Source: Nocardioides iriomotensis (GTDB lineage Bacteria > Actinomycetota > Actinomycetes > Propionibacteriales > Nocardioidaceae). From it: a stretch of 64,000 bases of DNA. This document shows positions 60,588-64,000 of the stretch, piece by piece. Numbering within the stretch: the stretch's first letter is position 1; each line of letters opens with the position of its first letter. The stretch is taken from contig NZ_SDPU01000034.1 of the NCBI RefSeq assembly GCF_004168035.1, positions 62,001 through 126,000 of the forward strand, written 5' to 3'. Under the pieces are notes generated by a model that did no database searches, was not told where the DNA came from, and saw nothing but the letters and a program-made list of their open reading frames with translations. The translations under genes and the position numbers were made by a program.

Positions 60588-61361
60588 ATGACCAACGTCC
60601 TGGTCTGCGTGAAGCGGGTCCCCGACTCGACCAGCGAGGTCGTGCTGACCGACGACGGCCAGGCCGTCGACGGGAGGTACGCCGGCTTCACCACGAGCGC
60701 GCACGAGGAGTGCGCCGTCGAGCTGGCCGCCCAGGTCACCGGCGCCGACGGCGGCGAGGCCACCGTGCTGACGCTCGGTGACGACGACGCGGTGGAGCAG
60801 CTGCGCTCCTCGCTCGCCGTCGGCTGCCACGCGGCCACCCACGTGGTCGCCGAGGCGCACCGGTTCGGCCCCGCCGACGTGGCCAGGGAGATCGCCGCGG
60901 TTGTGCGCGAGCACGAGGCGGCCGGTCGCAGCCACGACCTGATCCTGCTCGGCAACGACGCCGCCGACAGCGGCGACTTCCAGGTCGGCATCCGGCTCGC
61001 CTACGAGCTGGGCCGTCCGGTCGTCAACGGCGTCAACCAGGTGTCCGTCGCCGACGGCGTCGTGACGGCGCAGGGTGCCGGTCCCGAGGGGCACGAGACC
61101 TACCGGGTGCCGTTGCCCGCGGTCGTCACGGTGCTCGAGGGCGGCGTCGAGCCGCGCTACCCGTCGGTGCAGGGCCGGATGAAGGCCAAGAAGGTGGCGA
61201 TCGAGCAGCGCACGCCGGCGACCGAGCCGGCCGGGCCCGACCGGGTGCGGCTGCTGCTGCCACCGCCCGCGCCGAGCGACGTGCAGATCCTCGGCAAGGG
61301 CGCCGACGCCGCGCCCGCGGTGGTCGACGTACTGGAGAAGCTGGGGGTGCTGTCGCGATGA
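60588..61361 (+). CDS. etfB: Electron transfer flavoprotein beta subunit
   Basis: 257 residues with AMP-site-type sequence near the middle (GNDAADSGDFQVGIRLAYEL) and the beta-subunit opening NVLVCVKRVPDSTSEV. The C-terminal segment RMKAKKVAIEQRT corresponds to the recognition-loop end (PRYPSVQGRMKAKK). The ATG is seven bases after the flavoprotein gene. It overlaps etfA by four bases (61358). Electron acceptor for the dehydrogenase upstream. Confidence 0.92.
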   Translation: MTNVLVCVKRVPDSTSEVVLTDDGQAVDGRYAGFTTSAHEECAVELAAQVTGADGGEATVLTLGDDDAVEQLRSSLAVGCHAATHVVAEAHRFGPADVAREIAAVVREHEAAGRSHDLILLGNDAADSGDFQVGIRLAYELGRPVVNGVNQVSVADGVVTAQGAGPEGHETYRVPLPAVVTVLEGGVEPRYPSVQGRMKAKKVAIEQRTPATEPAGPDRVRLLLPPPAPSDVQILGKGADAAPAVVDVLEKLGVLSR

Positions 61362-62323
61362 CCCTGGTGCTTGTCGAGATCGACGCGGGCGGCGTGATCG
61401 AGGTGTCCCGCGAGACGCTGACCTTCGCCCGCTCGCTGGGAGACCTCGTCGACGCGGTCGTGGTCGGGGACCTGGGTGACGCGGCGCGCGACCAGCTGGC
61501 GTCGTACGGCGTCCGCACGGTCCACCACGCGACCGGCGAGGCGTTCGACGCCTACGCCGGCGCGGCCTGGGCGGCGGCCGTCCAGGCGGGCCTGCGTGCC
61601 TCCGGAGCGACGCACCTGCTCGCCGCCGGCACGCCGCGCGGCATGGAGGTGCTCGCCCACGTCGCCGCGCGCGAGGACGTCCCGATGGCGGCCAACGTGC
61701 TGTCCGCGGAGGGCTCCGACCCGATCGTGGTGACGCGCCAGGTGGTCGGGGGAGCGGCGCTGGAGGAGATGCGGCTCGCGCAGTCTCCGACCGTGCTCAC
61801 GGTCGCCGGCCACGCGGTCGAGCCGCGCCCGGCCGACGCGCCGGGGGCCGCCGACGTGGTGGACCTCGCCGTCGACGTGTCCGAGGCCGACCTCGTGGCC
61901 CGGGTCGTGTCCACCGAGGAACCCGAGCCCGACCTGTCCGGCGGGCTGCGCTCGGCGCGGGTCGTCGTGGGCGCCGGCCGCGGCGCGGGCAGCGCCGACG
62001 GGTTCGGCGAGCTGCTGGAGCTGACCGAGCTGCTGGACGCCTCGCTGGGCGTCTCCCGGGTGGTGACCAGTCTCGGCTGGCGGCCGCACCACGAGCAGGT
62101 GGGGCAGACCGGCAGCCGGATCTCGCCGGACCTCTACATCCCGTGCGGCATCAGCGGTGCCATCCAGCACTGGGCGGGCTGCTCGTCGGCCAAGAACATC
62201 CTGGCGATCAACACCGACCCGGATGCGCCGATGGTGACCAAGGCGACGTACGCCGTGATCGGCGACCTGCACGAGGTGGTGCCGGCGATCAACGCCGAGA
62301 TCCGGCGGCGACGGGCCGGCTGA
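61358..62323 (+). CDS. etfA: Electron transfer flavoprotein alpha subunit
   Basis: 321 residues. The C-terminal FAD site is the standard one: VVVGAGRGAGSADGF, GWRPHHEQVGQTGSRISPDLYIPCGISGAIQHWAG (in parts) and AKNILAINTDPDAPM. It carries electrons from dimethylglycine/sarcosine oxidation to ETF:quinone oxidoreductase, which is not in the window. The ATG overlaps the etfB stop. Confidence 0.93.
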   Translation: MTLVLVEIDAGGVIEVSRETLTFARSLGDLVDAVVVGDLGDAARDQLASYGVRTVHHATGEAFDAYAGAAWAAAVQAGLRASGATHLLAAGTPRGMEVLAHVAAREDVPMAANVLSAEGSDPIVVTRQVVGGAALEEMRLAQSPTVLTVAGHAVEPRPADAPGAADVVDLAVDVSEADLVARVVSTEEPEPDLSGGLRSARVVVGAGRGAGSADGFGELLELTELLDASLGVSRVVTSLGWRPHHEQVGQTGSRISPDLYIPCGISGAIQHWAGCSSAKNILAINTDPDAPMVTKATYAVIGDLHEVVPAINAEIRRRRAG

Positions 62324-62404
62324 CCCCGGCACGGTGGCTCCTTCGGGGCATGTCGGGCGGGCCGCGCCGGTCCTAGCCTGGAGGCGACACCACCGGGAGG
62401 GCGC

Positions 62405-63178
62405 ATGGAGTGGTGGCTGATCGACGCGCTGGCCGTCGTCGGTCTCGTCGGCGGCGGTCGCCTCATGCTGACGAAGCGTCGCGCCCACCGGGCCGACGCC
62501 GAGGAGCTGGCCGGCGTCCGGACCCTGGCCGACGAGGACGTCACCCAGCTGGGCGAGGAGCTCGGCCGGCTGGACGGCGCCGTCGGCCGGCTCGACCAGG
62601 AGGGTCGCGCCGACTACCAGCGCGCCCTGGACGCCTACGAGACCGCGCAGCGTGCGGTGCCCCGGATGCGCACGCGCGACCAGATCGAGGACGTCAGCGA
62701 GACCCTCTCCGAGGGGCGCTACGCGCTGGCCTGCGTCGACGCGCGGCTGCAGGGGCTGCCGGTGCCGCCACACCGGGTGCCGTGCTTCTTCAACCCGCAG
62801 CACGGCCCGTCGACCGAGGACGTGCTCTACACCGCGTCCGGACGCGGCACCCGCACCGTGCCGGCCTGCGCGCAGGACGCGGCCCGGGTCCGCCAGGGGG
62901 AGAAGCCCGAGATCCGGACCGTGAAGGTCGGCACGCGGATGGTGCCCTACTGGGAGGCCGGCGCGGCGTACCTGCCCTACACGCACGGCTACTTCACCGG
63001 CGTCGACACGCTCGGCGGGACCTCGCTCGGCTGGGCGTACGACCCGTCGATGGCCACCGACTTCGGCGGCGGCTACGTCCACGGCGACCACGGCGGTGGT
63101 GGCTTCGGGGACGGCGGAGGTTTCGGGGACGGTGGCTTCGGCGACGGCGGTGGCGGCGGGGACGGCGGAGGCTTCTGA
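62405..63178 (+). CDS. Hypothetical membrane-anchored protein with Gly/Asp-rich tail
   Basis: 257 residues, family not recognised. A single N-terminal hydrophobic segment (about 3-20: WWLIDALAVVGLVGGG) suggests a signal anchor. Residues 30-120 are helical and charged, and could form a coiled coil (EELAGVRTLADEDVTQLGEELGRLD, in parts). A conserved-looking core has CFFNPQHGP and VPYWEAGAAYLPYTHGYFTGVD. The last about 40 residues are almost only Gly, Asp and Phe (GGGFGDGG repeats). The tail resembles those of DUF-type proteins in actinobacterial cell envelopes (for example TPM-domain proteins), but I cannot name a function. A TAGCCT -10 lies near 62377. Confidence 0.7.
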   Translation: MEWWLIDALAVVGLVGGGRLMLTKRRAHRADAEELAGVRTLADEDVTQLGEELGRLDGAVGRLDQEGRADYQRALDAYETAQRAVPRMRTRDQIEDVSETLSEGRYALACVDARLQGLPVPPHRVPCFFNPQHGPSTEDVLYTASGRGTRTVPACAQDAARVRQGEKPEIRTVKVGTRMVPYWEAGAAYLPYTHGYFTGVDTLGGTSLGWAYDPSMATDFGGGYVHGDHGGGGFGDGGGFGDGGFGDGGGGGDGGGF

Positions 63179-63188
63179 CCCCCGTGCG

Positions 63189-64000
63189 TCAGGCGATGAT
63201 CGCGGCCGACGTCTCGTCGCCGCCGGTCTCGCCGACCAGCCGGTCGCGCAGCGCGACGAGCTCGGCCACCTCGGTCTTGAAGCGCAGCGTGCTGTCGCCG
63301 ACCTGGTAGTCGTCGAAGTAGTGGTGCCGCATCGCCACCCGCGCCAGGTGGTGCTCGTCGTGGTCCAGCCGGGCCTCGACCAGCGCGGTGAGCGCGGTCT
63401 CGCCGGCGACGCCGTCGACGTGCTCGATGACGTCCGCGCAGCGGCTCACCGGCACCTCCTGGCGCAGCCGCTCGCCGTCGAGGTGACGGTCGGTGACGAA
63501 GAGCGGCTTGCCGGTGCACAGGTACAGCCAGTCGAGGCCGACCGACGAGACGTCGGTGACCATCGCGTCGCAGGAGGGCATCAGCGCCAGGATGTCGCCG
63601 GTGACGTACACCGTGTGGCCGGCCTCCGGATCGCGGGCGGCGGCGTCGGCGACGAGGTCGAGCACGTCGCGATGGGCGTCGCGGATCGACGGGGTCTGGC
63701 TGGTCGCGATCTTCGGGTGCGGCTTGTAGACCAGGCGGACGCCGGGCACGTCGAGGATCGCCCGCACGACGCCGCGGCCGACGGTGTCGAGCGACGTGTA
63801 GTTGTTGTAGTCGGCGTCGCCCTCCCAGGTGGGGGCGTAGAGCACGGTGCGCCGCCCGTCGGCCGCCTCCGGCAGCGGCGACGTACGAGAGAGGTCGAGC
63901 TGGGGCCGGCCGATCCGCACCAGTCGGCTGGTGTCGAACTCCAGCAGCCCGGCCACGTGGCGCTGCACCGCCGCCTCGCCCGCGACGAAGACGCGGTCGT
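63189..64000 (-). CDS. CDP-glycerol glycerophosphotransferase-like protein, partial at right edge
   Basis: 270 codons are visible; the frame stays open to the edge and the true start is outside. It resembles TagB/TagF-type enzymes that transfer glycerol phosphate in teichoic acid or envelope polymer synthesis. Landmarks are RIGRPQLDL, VLYAPTWEGDADYNNYTSLDTVG, VRLVYKPHPKIATSQTP, the HTVYVTGDILALMPSCDAMVTDVSSVGLDWL block (read in parts) and GKPLFVTDRHLDGERLR. The GT-B fold C-terminal half is therefore present. It is convergent with the Gly-rich protein (10-base gap) and unrelated to the betaine island. Confidence 0.85.
   Translation of the reverse strand, partial: DRVFVAGEAAVQRHVAGLLEFDTSRLVRIGRPQLDLSRTSPLPEAADGRRTVLYAPTWEGDADYNNYTSLDTVGRGVVRAILDVPGVRLVYKPHPKIATSQTPSIRDAHRDVLDLVADAAARDPEAGHTVYVTGDILALMPSCDAMVTDVSSVGLDWLYLCTGKPLFVTDRHLDGERLRQEVPVSRCADVIEHVDGVAGETALTALVEARLDHDEHHLARVAMRHHYFDDYQVGDSTLRFKTEVAELVALRDRLVGETGGDETSAAIIA

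Overview
The window is very G+C-rich DNA with many GTG starts, short gaps, 1- or 4-base start/stop overlaps and -10 boxes of the TAGNNT type. The gene families (IclR pairs, PcaL fusion, ETF-linked dimethylglycine dehydrogenase, SelABD with formate dehydrogenase) fit a soil actinobacterium, most likely Nocardioides or a relative. That assignment is inference. I see no transposase, integrase, phage gene, rRNA or CRISPR array.

Layout. (1) 1-2.5 kb: small unrelated genes (edge fragment, cation efflux, SRPBCC protein, cupin). (2) 2.5-12.5 kb: a selenium island. A three-subunit formate dehydrogenase (NrfD-type membrane subunit, Fe-S subunit, catalytic subunit) is followed by selD, and then, divergently, tRNA-Sec, selA and selB. 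The catalytic subunit is interrupted by an in-frame UGA followed by a clear bacterial SECIS hairpin, so it is a selenoprotein. (3) 12.5-36.3 kb: a complete beta-ketoadipate pathway. 4-hydroxybenzoate enters through pobA and pcaHGB-pcaL. Benzoate enters through benAB, a remarkable BenC-FCD-BenD fusion, and catRBAC. Both branches end in pcaF-pcaD-pcaI-pcaJ. Two aromatic-acid MFS carriers, an IclR, two LysR and one large LuxR-type regulator accompany it. (4) 36.3-39.0 kb: a small ABM-like protein, a DUF1015 protein and serA. (5) 39.1-62.3 kb: a choline/glycine-betaine and one-carbon island. It holds a MetF-like reductase, a DUF1638 protein, a RamA-like corrinoid activase, a methyl-THF:corrinoid methyltransferase, a corrinoid protein, an IclR regulator, an MttB/MtgB-family methyltransferase, formate-THF ligase, formyl-THF deformylase, a second IclR regulator, betB, betA, a betaine ABC importer, a dimethylglycine dehydrogenase-like flavoprotein and etfBA. 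(6) 62.4-64 kb: a Gly-rich membrane-anchored protein and an edge-truncated CDP-glycerol glycerophosphotransferase.

How it works together (inference). Choline is imported and oxidised by BetA/BetB to glycine betaine. Betaine is demethylated by the MtgB-type methyltransferase onto the corrinoid protein, and the methyl group passes to THF. Dimethylglycine is then oxidised further with ETF as acceptor. THF-bound one-carbon units can leave as formate through Fhs or PurU, and the selenium formate dehydrogenase about 35 kb away could oxidise that formate to CO2.

Regulation is unusually readable. TTCC-N7-GGAA sites lie at pobA, iclR and pcaH. A 13-bp inverted repeat lies before mtgB. GTTGCG-N5-CGCAAC sites lie before betB, the dimethylglycine dehydrogenase gene and (degenerate, paired) the third iclR gene. 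Two intergenic regions 37 kb apart share a related repeat element with a 32-base period.
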